Below are positions 35,090-46,395 of a stretch of 64,000 nt of DNA, piece by piece; positions within the stretch are counted from its first letter, which is position 1; every line of letters starts with the position of its first letter. The DNA lies in contig NC_061513.1 of the NCBI RefSeq assembly GCF_022539505.1, positions 352,637,696-352,701,695 on the forward strand, given 5' to 3'. The translations under genes and the position numbers were made by a program. Below the pieces are notes generated by a model that saw nothing but the letters and a program-made list of their open reading frames with translations, searched no databases and was not told the DNA's origin. Origin of the DNA: Lolium rigidum (Eukaryota; Streptophyta; Magnoliopsida; Poales; Poaceae).

Positions 35090-36032
35090 CTTGCTAATAT
35101 CCCTCTGAGTGAAATCACTGCATTGCGGTTCTGGTCATTACCTCTTCCGGAATTGTGATGGTTGTGACTCTTGTGGCCATTATGGTGGCGGCCATTTCCT
35201 CCATGGTTCGTTGTGTCCGTTGCTTCCATGTTTATGGTGTCCGAGAATTTCCATTCCCATCATTGAATGAACGTGTCTTCGTTGCGGCCACGAGTTGTAG
35301 TTGTTGTGCTTCCTCTTGCGGTTCTCGGCTTGCTTCTTCTTTCCCTCAAGGATTCTAGCCTTGTCCATCGGTGTACGGAAATCGGGAACATGAACCACGA
35401 CGGTTGAACGGCAAGCTCATCATTCAAGCCATCCGGGAATCTCTCTTTCCTCTTTGCATCGGTATCCACATCTTCCGGCGCATAGCGTGCCAAATTGCTG
35501 AAATCCTCTATGTAGTCGGACACTCGTGCGGTAGTTACTGTCGCGAGGTTGCGGAACTCCCTTCTCTTCAAGCTCATAACTCCGGATGAAACATGAGGCT
35601 GTGCGAAAACCCTCTTGGAACATCTCCCAGGTGATGCCATCAATAGGATGGGTTATCTGGAAATTGTCCCACCAAGAGGCTGCGGGTCCTTCAAGCAAGT
35701 GAGCAGCAAATCTCACCTTCTCCTCATCCGTACATCCCACGGTTACCGAGATCCTTACTCACGAACGCAGCCAATCGAGAGCTATCATTGGCTCGGGTGC
35801 ACTAGAGAACTTGGCAGGCCTCAACCTCGAAACCTTGTGAGCATGTCCACATGTGGAGGTGGATTGTTGTTATTATTGTTGTTCGGTTCCGATTGTTGTT
35901 CGCCATGAACTGAGTCATCACTTGCATCAAGCGTATACATGCTGCCAACATCCGTTGCATATCATTATTGTTGTTGCCAGTGTCGTTGTTGTTGTTGTTG
36001 TTGTTGCCGGTGCGTGCACGTCGAGGCGGCAT
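35090..36032 (-). pseudogene. C gag N-terminal and capsid-like region
   Basis: Gag starts MPPRRARTG at 36032 and has the poly-Asn stretch, MQVMTQFMANN, and in other frames EEKVRFAAHLLEGPAASWWDNF and FRTPMDKARILEGKKKQAENRKRK. At least three frame changes occur between 35180 and 35830, so the copy as written cannot make gag. Confidence 0.85.
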
Positions 36033-37130
36033 CTGTTTGGGTCAGCATAGATGAGTTTTAGATAGATAGAACTACAGGGAAAAGACTACCCATACTAATC
36101 ACAAACATGGCAGCAAGCATTCACACCAAACATATCACACAACAATCAAACAAGACATCCCTCTTTAGTGTTGTACAGTTAGGTCTTTCTTTTTCTTTCT
36201 CTTTCTTCTTTCTGCTTTGTACATATGTTTTTTGATTTTAATAAATAACTGTGGGGTTTTTTCCCCACAGTCTCAAGGTTCAAAAAAAAAAACAAGACAT
36301 CCCTATAACAAAGACAGAATTCTGTCCAGAATTTTACTACTGTGAAAACGTATTTTACAGAGGCACTTAAATACGTCAGAAAAATTAGCCAATTTTTTTT
36401 GCATGTATAGGAACGAATTCCGCACCTAACCTGAATTTTTCGTGATTTTTGGAGTTACCAGTAAAGCATGAAAAATCGCGTGGTACTACAGACAACATCC
36501 GGAAAACTGCACTTCTTCAATTCAATACTTTATGGAAAACGCATTTAATATTATAAATTCTCACGAAAATTCCTAACAATTTGAAGATCAAAGAATAACA
36601 GATCCTAAGAAAAATATTGGCCATACCACAAGGCGATATGGTCTATATCCTAACTATCACGAATATCGATTTCCTAACGAAGAACTAATGGTGGCAAATC
36701 CTAGTTAAACTTTGAAGAGCTTGAGAAGTCCGAGGCTCTCATACACTTGCGCTTCTTCGAGCGAGTGTTCATTGCCGAACGCATATCCTCCCTTAGGGTC
36801 TTCCTCATCATCGGAAATAATGTAGACCACCTCCTCGGTGTCCTCCTCTTCATCTTCAGCGTTTGCACCACCTTTGATTCCATCACCATCCTCCTCATCA
36901 TCATGTCCATATTTTTCAATAAGTAATCCAACAGAGGTTTGACTTGTTAACTAAAGTGGGTAATGAACATCTACTATTTTGAATAGAGAAGAGTGAGAAA
37001 AATGATAGATATAGAATTATGAGAAATGAAGAGCGAGAAGATAGAAGACAAACTTAAATAGGTTTTCAGTTCCTATGGTCTTCCTAATCTATTCCAGTTT
37101 CTAAGGTCACGAACCTACAGTCAACACAAA
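36033..37130 (-). other. C 5' untranslated leader
   Basis: This is the leader between primer site and gag. It holds a small retroposed insert at 36163-36292. The 76-residue frame at 36701-36931 (Met- and Arg-rich) has no recognisable family feature and I do not treat it as a gene. Confidence 0.6.
36163..36292. mobile_element. Short retroposed LINE-type 3' end with poly-A
   Basis: The 130-bp insert is flanked by the 12-bp direct repeat CAAGACATCCCT (36151-36162 and 36293-36304) and ends in an A-run. Its 3' part has TTTTAATAAATAACTGTGGGG and CCCCACAG, a small hairpin. The target duplication and the tail are signs of LINE-type retroposition with 5' truncation. The source element could not be named. 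Confidence 0.8.
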
Positions 37131-37143
37131 GGCTCTGATACCA
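37131..37143 (-). other. C primer-binding site (initiator tRNA-Met)
   Basis: Minus-strand TGGTATCAGAGCC, two bases from the LTR, is the standard complement of the plant initiator tRNA-Met 3' end. Confidence 0.95.
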
Positions 37144-37145
37144 TC

Positions 37146-39774
37146 TGAAGCGATTCAACCCGGTAAGGATTGGATCTCTGTGCATAATGTGCTAGTCCCT
37201 GGATCGACTCGCTAGCACACACAGTTCGATGAATAAACAGAATAGCAAATGCGTCATTTATTACAACGTATGATCCAAAATATATTTATTACAACTTGCA
37301 TAGCTCATGGCTAGCCCAAATAATAGAGTTCAAAGCGGAAAACAAATAAATTCAAAGAGCTCCATCACGCCACAGGCGAACATGTTGAGTGGAAGCTCGC
37401 GACCTAAAAGCGATACCTTACTCGTCCTCGGAGTAACTCTGCAACATAAAACGTTGCAGCCACGCGAGGGTCAATACATTTGGAATTGTATTGGCAAATG
37501 TCACTATTTGGTGGATATATATAATGGCGCCTAACAACTACGTGCTCATTTGGCAGCTGGAGTTTAGGCTCATTTGCGGAAAGCAATATTTTCCCTATCT
37601 TTTATAAATCATTTTATTTCTTTAGAAACATCGTTTAAAAACATATTAGCACAACCCATGCTGCAGCAAGAAAGTCGGCTTCATATGCTCATAAACATCT
37701 ATGGACATGCTAGCATAGACCCATGTAGACACAAGCCAGCCTAGCTTTGCATGCTCCTAAACCCATTGTTTGTCCCATCAAGTTTTATTAAGAAATTGGA
37801 ATGCTGAGATCTTCCAAACGGTAACATGCCTAGTTGCTCATAGTTGTCCGTAACCGGGGACACGGCTAAGTACTTAGTTTGACACTCTCGAGAGGATTGT
37901 ACACTTTACCCACATGACCTAGTCAGCCCCTTTTACCATGATGCTCAATTTGCTCAAATGGTCGGGAAAAGGCGAGTCGAGACCGTTTTCAGAAGTAGGA
38001 CCCCAAGCCATCTGGACGGACCCATGCCAACCTACACAGCTACATCTGCTAGTCACGTCAGGTTGGGTTCCTACAACTTACTTAGTCAAGCCAGAGCCCA
38101 TATGACATGCGGCTGTACACGGAAGCTACTAAACAAGAAACCTGTCCAATCTCTTTGATTCCTGGGCGGCAATCCCCACCATTGTTCACCGTGCAGACGC
38201 TCCCGTCTTACCAATCCGCCCAGGTGTTTCATTATTTAGGTTGTTTTCATTATATCAAACATATACTTTTATTCATCTAAACTTATCATGATAACCCAAT
38301 CCACGCATCTAAGATAGCATTGCTAAGCAAACAACAATACGGTGGCGACAAAAGAATCAAGTGTTGAACATGTGGTTGTTCTAATAGGTGTTCATAGCAT
38401 AGCAATATATATTTTTAAAACAATCCTACACATGGATAGCTACTGAAAATAACTACAAAGTGCATAGAAAAATAGTAGGACAGAACGGTGTGTGACACTT
38501 GCCTTCGTTGTTGTTCGGACAATCACCGTGGTCGCACTCGTTGCACTCCGGACAATCTACGAGACAAACAAACAACGTACCATGAACACGGCGTGTACAT
38601 GGATATGCACAAACAAGAAAACATGAATGCAATATGTATCTTAATCGAGATCACACCACTTAGTTGTTCTGTAGTTGTCTACTACATGCATGATGCCATG
38701 AGTTCCGTTTTATAACCTTGTTAACACAGTTCCGTATTACTATCGTCTCATAAGATAGACTAAACCGACATGAAGTAAAGCACCAACTATAACGTAGTAA
38801 CAAAACATAGATCTTAGTACTACTAGATGAAGGGTTTCATTTGATAGCATTAGTAAAAATAATCTTGCGAAAATAATTTGTAGATATTATTTTATAACCG
38901 AAGATCGATGTTGCGGATCATAGAAATACTACGAAAACAAAGTGTGCAAAACCGACATGCAAAATATCTAAAATAATCTACGCATTTTACTGATTCCAAC
39001 GATATATAATTTGTCGACAACCGACGTGTAAAACTCATAATATGGATTTTACAATACGCGGTTAAAATCTAGTGGTGTCCGAAACACGAAAGTTGTAGAG
39101 AATCTAATTACAAACTTAACACAAGAACCAGTATTCGAAACGGAGCTTTAGATCTATAGTTACGTAATTTCAAAATTTGTACCGAGGTAGCTCAAACTAG
39201 ATTCAATTCGATTCAGGGATGATTACCGTGGCGTTGAAGACGCGTGTGCTGCGCGTGCGGCGGCGAAGGAAAGCAGCGGCAGCGCTCGCGTGGCTGCGCG
39301 CGAGGAAAGAGAAGAGATTCGGCGGCTGCTGCGTGTGCGCCCGTGGAGTCCAGGGGCGGTATTTATAGGGGCTGATTAAGCTAGGGTTTGGGGGCGTCCG
39401 CGTGGGCCTTGGGCCGGCGGCGCGCGGGAGCTGGGCTGCTGTGTCGAGCTGGGCCGTTCGCCCGGCGCGTTTTTTTTTTTTTTATGTTTTCTTTTATTTG
39501 CAAAGCCCTTTTTAGCACCAAAACAAATCAGAAAAATACAAATAAAATATCTGTGGATTCCTTGTGAAAAGGGCTTCATTTTGGAACAACTTTTAAAATA
39601 AAGTAAAACTTTTATAAAACTAAAGTTTGGCATACATGCCTAAGTGGCTATTAGTGCCATTTTAGGATTTGAGGTTTTGAAATAAAGTTTGAATTTCCCT
39701 AAAAAGCAAAGATGCCATGATGCTTATGAATGCAATGCATGATGTTTGAAAATTTGAAAAATTGGGATGTTACA
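37146..39774 (-). repeat. C 5' LTR
   Basis: This is a 2629-bp partner of 28939-31572. The differences between the two are concentrated at CAG/CGA-type positions. It ends at CA followed by the duplication GCTTA. Confidence 0.95.
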
Positions 39775-40908
39775 GCTTAAAAACTATTGTGGTATTGAAT
39801 ATGTACTTATGCACTTTATCTCTTATTAAGTTGCTTGTTGTGCGATAACCATGTTTCTGGGGACGCCATCAACTATTCTTTGTTGAATATCATGTGAGTT
39901 GCTATGCATGTCCGTCTTGTCCGAAGTAAGAGAGATCTACCACCTTCATGGTTGGAGCATGCATATTGTTAGAGAAGAACTTTGGGCCGCTAACTAAAGC
40001 CATGATTCATGGTGGAAGTTTCAGTCTTGGACATATATCCTCAATCTCATATGAGAATAATAATTGTTGCCACGTGCTTATGCATTAAAGAGGAGTCCAT
40101 TATCTGTTGTCCATGTTGTCCCGGTATGGATGTCTAAGTTGAGAATAATCAAAAGCGAGAAATCCAAAATGCGAGCTTTCTCCTTAGACCTTTGTACAGG
40201 CGGCATGGAGGTACCCCATTGTGACACTTGGTTAAAACATGTGCATTGCAAAGATCCGGTAGTCCAAGCTAATTAGGACAAGGTGCGGGCACTATTAGTA
40301 TACTATGCATGAGACTTGCAAATTGTAAGATATAATTTTCATAACTCATATGCTTTATTACTACCGTTGACAAAATTGTTTCATGTTTTCAAAATAAAAG
40401 CTCTAGCACAAATATAGCAATCGATGCTTTCCTCTTTGAAGGACCATTCTCTTTACTTTTATGTTGAGTCAGTTCACCTATCTCTCTCCACCTCAAGAAG
40501 CAAACACTTGTGTGAACTGTGCATTGATTCCTACATACTTGCATATTGTACTTGTTATATTACTCTATGTTGACAATTATCCATGAGATATACATGTTAC
40601 AAGTTGAAAGCAACCGCTGAAACTTAATCTTCCTTTGTGTTGCTTCAATACCTTTACTTTGATTTATTGCTTTATGAGTTAACTCTTATGCAAGACTTAT
40701 TAATACTTGTCTTGAAGTACTATTCATGAATAGTCTTTGCTTTATGATTCACTTGTTTACTCATGTCATTACCATTGTTTTGATCGCTGCATCCACTACA
40801 TATGTTTACAAATAGTATGATCAAGGTTATGATGGCATATCACTTCAGAAATTATCTTTGTTATCGTTTTACTCGCTCGGGACGAGCAGAACTAAGCTTG
40901 GGGATGCT
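39775..40908 (+). other. A2 3' interior, right of insertion C
   Basis: Resumed family-A non-coding interior, matching A1 at about 23560-24688. It ends in AAGCTTGGGGATGC (40894) directly before the 3' LTR. Confidence 0.85.
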
Positions 40909-42610
40909 TGATACGTCTCCGACATATCGATAATTTCTTATGTTCTATGCCATATTATTGATGATACCTACATGTTTTATGCACACTTTATGTCATATTC
41001 GTGCATTTTCCGGAACTAACCTATTAACAAGATGCCGAAGTGCCGGTTCTCGTTTTCTACGCTGTTTTTGGTTTCGAAATCCTAGTAACGAAATATTCTC
41101 GGAATCGGACGAAATCAAGACCCGAGGTTCCTATTTTCACCGGAAGCATCCGGAACACCCGAGAGCCGCCAGAGGGGGCCCTGTGGGCCCCAGATGATAG
41201 GGTGGCGCGGCCTGGGCCCTGGCCGCGCCAGCCTATGGTGTGGCCACCCCTTCGACCCTCCTGCGCCGCCTCTTCGCCTATATAAAGCCCCTGGATCGAA
41301 AACCCTGATGCGAAGAACCACGATACGGAAAACCTTCCAGAGCCGCCGCCATCGCGAAGCCAAGATCTGGGGACAGGAGTCTCGTTCCGGCACCCTGCCG
41401 GAGCGGGGAAGTGCCCCGGAAGGCTTCCCCATCGACATCGCTGCCATCTCCACCGCCATCTTCATCACCGCTGCTGCTCCCATGAGGAGGGAGTAGTTCT
41501 CCATCGAGGCTCGGGGCTGTACCGGTAGCTATGTGGTTCATCTCTCTCCTATGTACTTCAATACAATAATCTCATGAGCTGCCTTACATGATTGAGATTC
41601 ATATGATGATGCTTGTAATCTAGATGTCATTATGCTAGTCAAGTGAGTTTTACCTATGTGATCTCCGGAGACTCCTTGTCCCACGTGTGTAAAGGTGACG
41701 GTGTGTGCACCGTGTGGGTCTCTTAGGCTATATTTCACATAATACTTATTCATCTGTTGAATGGCATAGTGAGGTGCTTATTTATATCTCTTTATGATTG
41801 CAATGTGTTTGTATCACAATTTATCTATGTGCTACTCTAGCAATGTTATTAAAGTAGTTCTATTCCTCCCTGCACGATGTAATGGTGACGAGTGTGTGCA
41901 TCCGTGTTAGTACTTGGTTTATGCTATGATCATGATCTCTTGTAGATTGCGAAGTTAACTATTGCTATGATAATATTGATGTGATCTATTCCTCCTACAT
42001 ATGCATGAAGGTGACGAGTGTGCATGCTATGCTAGTACTTGGTTTAGTCTTTTGATCTATCTTACACTAAAGGTTACTAAAATATGAGCATTATTGTGGA
42101 GCTTGTTAACTCCGGCATTGAGGGTTCGTGTAATCCTACGCAATGTGTTCATCATCCAACAAAAGTGTAGAGTATGCATTTATCTATTCTGTTATGTGAT
42201 CAATGTTGAGAGTGTCCACTAGTGAAAGTGTAATCCCTAGGCCTTGTTCCTAAATATCGCTATCGCTGCTTGTTTACTTGTTTTATCGTGTTACTACCGC
42301 TGCATTACTATCGCTTGTTTACTTGTCCTGGGCAAAGCACTTTTCCGGTGCCGTTGCTACTACTTATTCATACCACCTGTATTTCACTATCTCTTCGCCG
42401 AACTAGTGCACCTATTAGGTGTGTTGGGGACACAAGAGACTTCTTGCTTTGTGGTTGCAGGGTTGCATGAGAGGGATATCTTTGACCTCTTCCTCCCTGA
42501 GTTCGATAAACCTTGGGTATCCACTTAAGGGAAACTTGCTGCTGTTCTACAAACCTCTGCTCTTGGAGGCCCAACACTGTCTACAAGAATAGAAGCTCCC
42601 GTATGCATCA
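40909..42610 (+). repeat. A2 3' LTR
   Basis: The 1702-bp LTR begins TGATACGTCTCCGACATATC and ends GTATGCATCA, followed by GTCAT. TATATAAA is at 41279-41286. Compared with the 5' LTR it shows many small changes at CTG and CAG. Confidence 0.95.
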
Positions 42611-44238
42611 GTCATATTTATGCGTTTTCCGGAACTAACCTATTGACGAGATGCCGAAGGGCCAGTTGTTGTTTTCTGCTGTTTTTGGTTTCAGAAATCC
42701 TAGTAAGGAAATATTCTCGGAATCGGACGAAATCAATGCCCAGCATCCTATTTTTCCACGAAGCTTCCAGAACACCCGAGAGCAACCAGAGGGGGGCCAA
42801 AGGCCCACCAGATGATACGGTGGCGCGGCCCAGGCCCTGGCAGCGCCCCCCTGTTGTGTCGTCGCCTCGTCAGCCCTCCGACTCCGCCTCTTTGCGTATT
42901 TAAAGGTCCCTGACCTAAAACCTCGACACGGAAAAACCACGGTACGAGAAACCTTCCAGAGCCGCCGCCATCGCGAAGCCAAGATCTGGGGGACAGGAGT
43001 CTCTGTTCCGGCACGCCGCCGAGACGTGGAAGTGCCCCCGGAAGGCTTCTCCATCAACACCACCGCCATCTTCATCACCGCTGCTGTCTCCCATGAAGAG
43101 GGAGTAGTTCTCCATCGAGGCTCGGGGCTGTACCGGTAGCTATGTGGTTAATCTCTCTCCTATGGGCTTCAATACAATAATCTCATGAGCTGCCTTACAT
43201 GATTGAGATTCATATGATGATGCTTGTAATCTAGATGTCATTATGCTAGTCAAGTGGATTTTACTTATGTGATCTCCGGAGACTCCTTGTCCCACGTGTG
43301 TAAAGGTGACAGTGTGTGCACCATGTGGGTCTCTTAGGCTATATTTCACAGAATACTTATTCACTGTTATGAATGGCATAGTGAAGTGCTTATTTATATC
43401 GCTTTATGATTGCAATGTGTTTTGTATCACAATTTATCTGTGTGCTACTCTAGTGATGTTATTAAAGTAGTTTATTCCTCCTGCACGGTGTAATGGTGAC
43501 ATTGTGTGCATCGTGTAGTACTTGGCGTAGGCTATGATTGTGATCTCTTGTAGATTATGAAGTTAACTATTGCTATGATGGTATTGATGTGATTTATGCC
43601 TCCTTTCGTAGTGTGAAGGTGACATTGTGCATGCTATGTTAGTACTTGGTTTGGTTATGTTGATCTGTTATGCACTCTAAGGTTATTTAAATATGAACAT
43701 TGAATATTGTGGAGCTTGTTAACTCCGGCATTGAGGGTTCGTGTAATCCTACACAGTTAGTGGTGTTCATCATCCAACAAGAGGGTGTAGAGTCTAGCAT
43801 CTATTTATTTATTCTGTTATGTGATCAATGTTGAGAGTGTCCACTAGTGAAAGTATGATCCCTAGGCCTTGTTCCTAAATACTGCTATCGCTGCTTGTTT
43901 ACTGTTTTACTGCATCTTTACTTCATGCAATACCATCAACTGCATGCCAGCAAGCACTTTTCTGGCGCCGTTACTACTGCTCATATTCATTCATACCACT
44001 TGTATTTCACTATCTCTTCGCCGAACTAGTGCACCTATTAGGTGTGTTGGGGACACATGAGACTTCTTGCTTTGTGGTTGCAGGGTTGCATGAGAGGGAT
44101 ATCTTTGACCTCTTCCTCCCTGATCGAGTTCGATAAACCTTGGGTGATCCACTTAAGGGAAACTTGCTCCTGTTCTACGAACCTCTGCTCTTGGAGGCCC
44201 AACACTGTCTACAAGAATAGAAGCACCCGTAGACATCA
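42611..44238 (+). repeat. A1 3' LTR, remainder
   Basis: It begins GTCATATTTATGCG, exactly where the first 88 bp of the LTR stopped at 24776 (GTCAT being the A2 target duplication), and ends GTAGACATCA before CCAAC. The promoter box TATTTAAA is near 42897. It is nearly identical to 13027-14661. Confidence 0.95.
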
Positions 44239-44319
44239 CCAACCCTCGTGTCCGATGACTTCCATATCCTTGCCTTTGACTACTCTAGCCATCCCTAACG
44301 CCCTACATGTTTTCCGCAG

Positions 44320-45542
44320 GCTGCCGCCGCCGACGTCCCATGCACTCTCCTGCATTTTGTGAACGGCGAGTTGATCGATGTTGCCAAGGCCAAAATCGTT
44401 CAACCGAGCAACCGCCAGTTACACGGTGTACCCATGGAACCCTACGTGTATAGGATTCAACTGGTTCGGGTGCTTAGTGGCTACGATGACGTGGTACCTC
44501 CCTTTCAACCCCATGGTGCCGACGAAGATGAGGTCCTTACCCTCCACCAATGCTTCATTTGGTCCATGGTTTGGCCAAAGAGCCAGATTCGTTTGGGGGC
44601 GAGCGACACCACCCCACGGACAGCACCCCAAGCCGTGCCGGCGCCAAGCCATGGCAAGACCACCCCAACGGTGCTGCCATCAGCCGACGAGGACATGCAT
44701 ATGGCACAGGATCCGAACGATGGTCCGGACAAGGACAGTACGTTCGCCAACCTGGAGTGCCACTTCGATTTTGGGGCGGACTACGATCTCAGTAGCCAAC
44801 CCTCTCAAGCTGCCGCCGAGGGGAAAACCTATTGCAACAAGCTGCGCCTATTCCGTTCTCAGGAGACGCCTCCAGCTGCCGACTTCACCGAGACTCAACC
44901 GATAGCCGAGGTGAGAAGTGTTATCAGTCCTAACACACTGAAGAAGGCTTGCGAAGAGGAGAATGCGGTCCCGGTAAATACGAAGCCGAAGAGACGGAAA
45001 AGAAAGAAGAAGGACGACAAGTCCGCCGGCCGGCCGGCACCTATCCGTGCTCGGGACGGGCCACCGGTGCCCAAGAATATCGAGTCGAGGGTGCATGTGT
45101 CGGGTGAGCGGATGCTAATTCAAAGATTGTACGATGCTGCACCCGGTCCTATGCGATCTATGGTTGACGGTATTCAGTTTATGGAGGAGCGGCGTATCAG
45201 GGAGAAAGATCATGGATACCCAGCGTATGTTGCCAAGGTGCCCTCGGGCCATGGCTTTGTCGATAGTGGCTTCGCGGAGAAGATCTTCCTGCGGTATGAT
45301 GACATCTTCGCCATGCTGAACAGTTATCCGCTGCACTACACCTTCATTCGCCTATACTCGCTCAGCAAGGCGATGCGGATCATTAGACACAACATCCCGG
45401 ACATCGCGATAGCCTACCCCTTCTACATGCGTGCCGTCCACTTGGCCACCGCCGGAGACCGGGCAGTCGCGAGTGGATACCTCAAAGACTTCTTTCTAGC
45501 GAACCAGAAGAAGTGTAACCTCCTCCTGCATGTATTTCCCGA
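44320..45542 (+). CDS. Second CACTA-1 gene, exon 3
   Basis: The exon begins after the acceptor TTTTCCGCAG (44318-44319) and continues the frame of exon 2 in phase 0. It is open for 1223 bp and ends at CCCGA/GTAAGT. The protein has an N-terminal conserved block (PCTLLHFVNGELIDVAKAKI, VHGVP-like motif QLHGVPMEPYVYRIQLVRV), an acidic and Pro-rich middle, a basic patch (KPKRRKRKKKDDK) that may be a nuclear signal, and a conserved C-terminal block. The intron in front now spans 31.4 kb because of A1, yet both splice sites are kept. Confidence 0.87.
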
Positions 45543-45630
45543 GTAAGTCACCCCGCACCGTACCGGTCTTAACTCGTGATTTTTTTAGATTTCAATCGTC
45601 ATGTTCTTAAACATTATGTGTTCTACGCAG

Positions 45631-46192
45631 AGACAAAACCTGCACACTCATCTCCATAACCCCGAAACATTCCGTGGCCACATACCTCGATGCGGACGGT
45701 AAGTCAACCACGGACTACATGAATGTCAAGGCCGTACTTGATGATGCTCTCAATGGCTACGTCAAAGCGAAAGGCCACATGCAGAGGCCAAATGTTAAGT
45801 ACGGGAAGCATGTGTTCAAGCACCAAACAAAGTTTCCCTGCGTCAAGAAGCCGCCTTCTAGTAACAAGGATACCTACTACGCCCTCTATCACATGGATAA
45901 GTTCATACGGGACCGCGAGCGGCTTACGCTACCTGAGCATCTCAGAGACTGGGCCAACAAATTGTCGCGGGTCCCTAACGACGGCATCAAGCAAGAGTTC
46001 TTTCGCATCCAAGTAGAGTTGTGTGAAATCATATTTCAAGATGTCATTAGAAGCACGGGGGAGTTCTATGCCGGCTATCATCCATCGAATAGTGACATAG
46101 ACACAATGCTCCAAATGCAGGGTGACGACTACCGCTCATGGATGTGCTTGAAGAAAGGCGGCGGTTTTATCCACGCTCCTAAGTCCCTTTAG
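45631..46192 (+). CDS. Second CACTA-1 gene, exon 4 (Ulp1-like fold, catalytic residues not seen)
   Basis: The exon follows an 88-bp intron (45543-45630) and closes the frame with TAG. The four exons together give 1159 codons without a stop. TLISITPKHSVATYLDADG, KAVLDDALNGY, PCVKKPPSSNKDTYYALYHMDKFIRD and the C-terminal helices follow the layout of Ulp1/C48-like domains found in many CACTA second proteins, but the places expected for catalytic His and Cys hold other residues. It may therefore be a structural remnant. The fold assignment is from pattern only. Confidence 0.85.
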
Positions 46193-46378
46193 CCGAGTCT
46201 TGATGTGCGAGCCTAGTTATGTAGTTGTGAACTAAAGACGAGCTTGTGTTGTAATAAACTTTATCCAGCACTTTACTTGCATGTCTGTTTAATTACTAGT
46301 TCGGCTATGTTTGTGAACTTATATATATGGCTCTGTCGTTTTCCGCACTTGATTTGGTCGTTAATTTTGTTTGCATAT
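46193..46378 (+). other. 3' end of the second CACTA-1 gene
   Basis: AT-rich 3' untranslated sequence with TGTAATAAACTTT near 46248, a likely polyadenylation signal. The foldback array begins right after. Confidence 0.5.
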
Positions 46379-46395
46379 GCCGATGATTAGAATGG

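Larger units (their letters stand above)
28939..39774 (-). mobile_element. C, chromodomain Ty3/gypsy retrotransposon (Tekay/Del-like)
   Basis: C is 10.8 kb with two 2.63-kb LTRs and the duplication GCTTA (28934-28938 and 39775-39779). On the minus strand the order is 5' LTR, initiator-Met-type primer site, gag, CCHC knuckle, protease, RT, RNase H, integrase, chromodomain, polypurine tract and 3' LTR. The gag opening MPPRRARTG with poly-Asn and the C-terminal chromodomain fit the Tekay/Del chromovirus lineage. Several frameshifts interrupt pol, some at expected CAG/CTG sites, and the LTRs are otherwise nearly identical, so insertion was recent. Confidence 0.97.
24777..42610 (+). mobile_element. 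A2, family-A LTR retrotransposon without gag core
   Basis: A2 carries two nearly identical LTRs of about 1.7 kb and a duplication GTCAT (24772-24776 and 42611-42615). It lies 88 bp inside the 3' LTR of A1. Its interior keeps the N-terminal leader and the C-terminal block of the family protein but lacks the gag core that A1 has, so it is an internal deletion derivative mobilised in trans. Without nested element C it is about 7.0 kb. Confidence 0.96.
12949..44238 (+). mobile_element. A1, Athila-like non-autonomous LTR retrotransposon
   Basis: A1 is delimited by the 5-bp duplication CCAAC (12944-12948 and 44239-44243) and sits in intron 2 of the second CACTA-1 gene, in the same orientation. Its 5' LTR (12949-14661) starts TAATACG where sister copies have TGATACG. 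The primer site is complementary to tRNA-Asp. The interior encodes a gag-like protein and a further region with a hydrophobic C-terminus but no visible pol, so it depends on another element. It is interrupted by B inside gag and by A2 inside the 3' LTR. The 31.3-kb span includes about 22 kb of nested insertions plus a gap. Confidence 0.95.

Noticed and set aside
36701..36931. 76-residue Met/Arg-rich minus-strand frame
   Set aside because: No family feature; it lies in the 5' leader of C.
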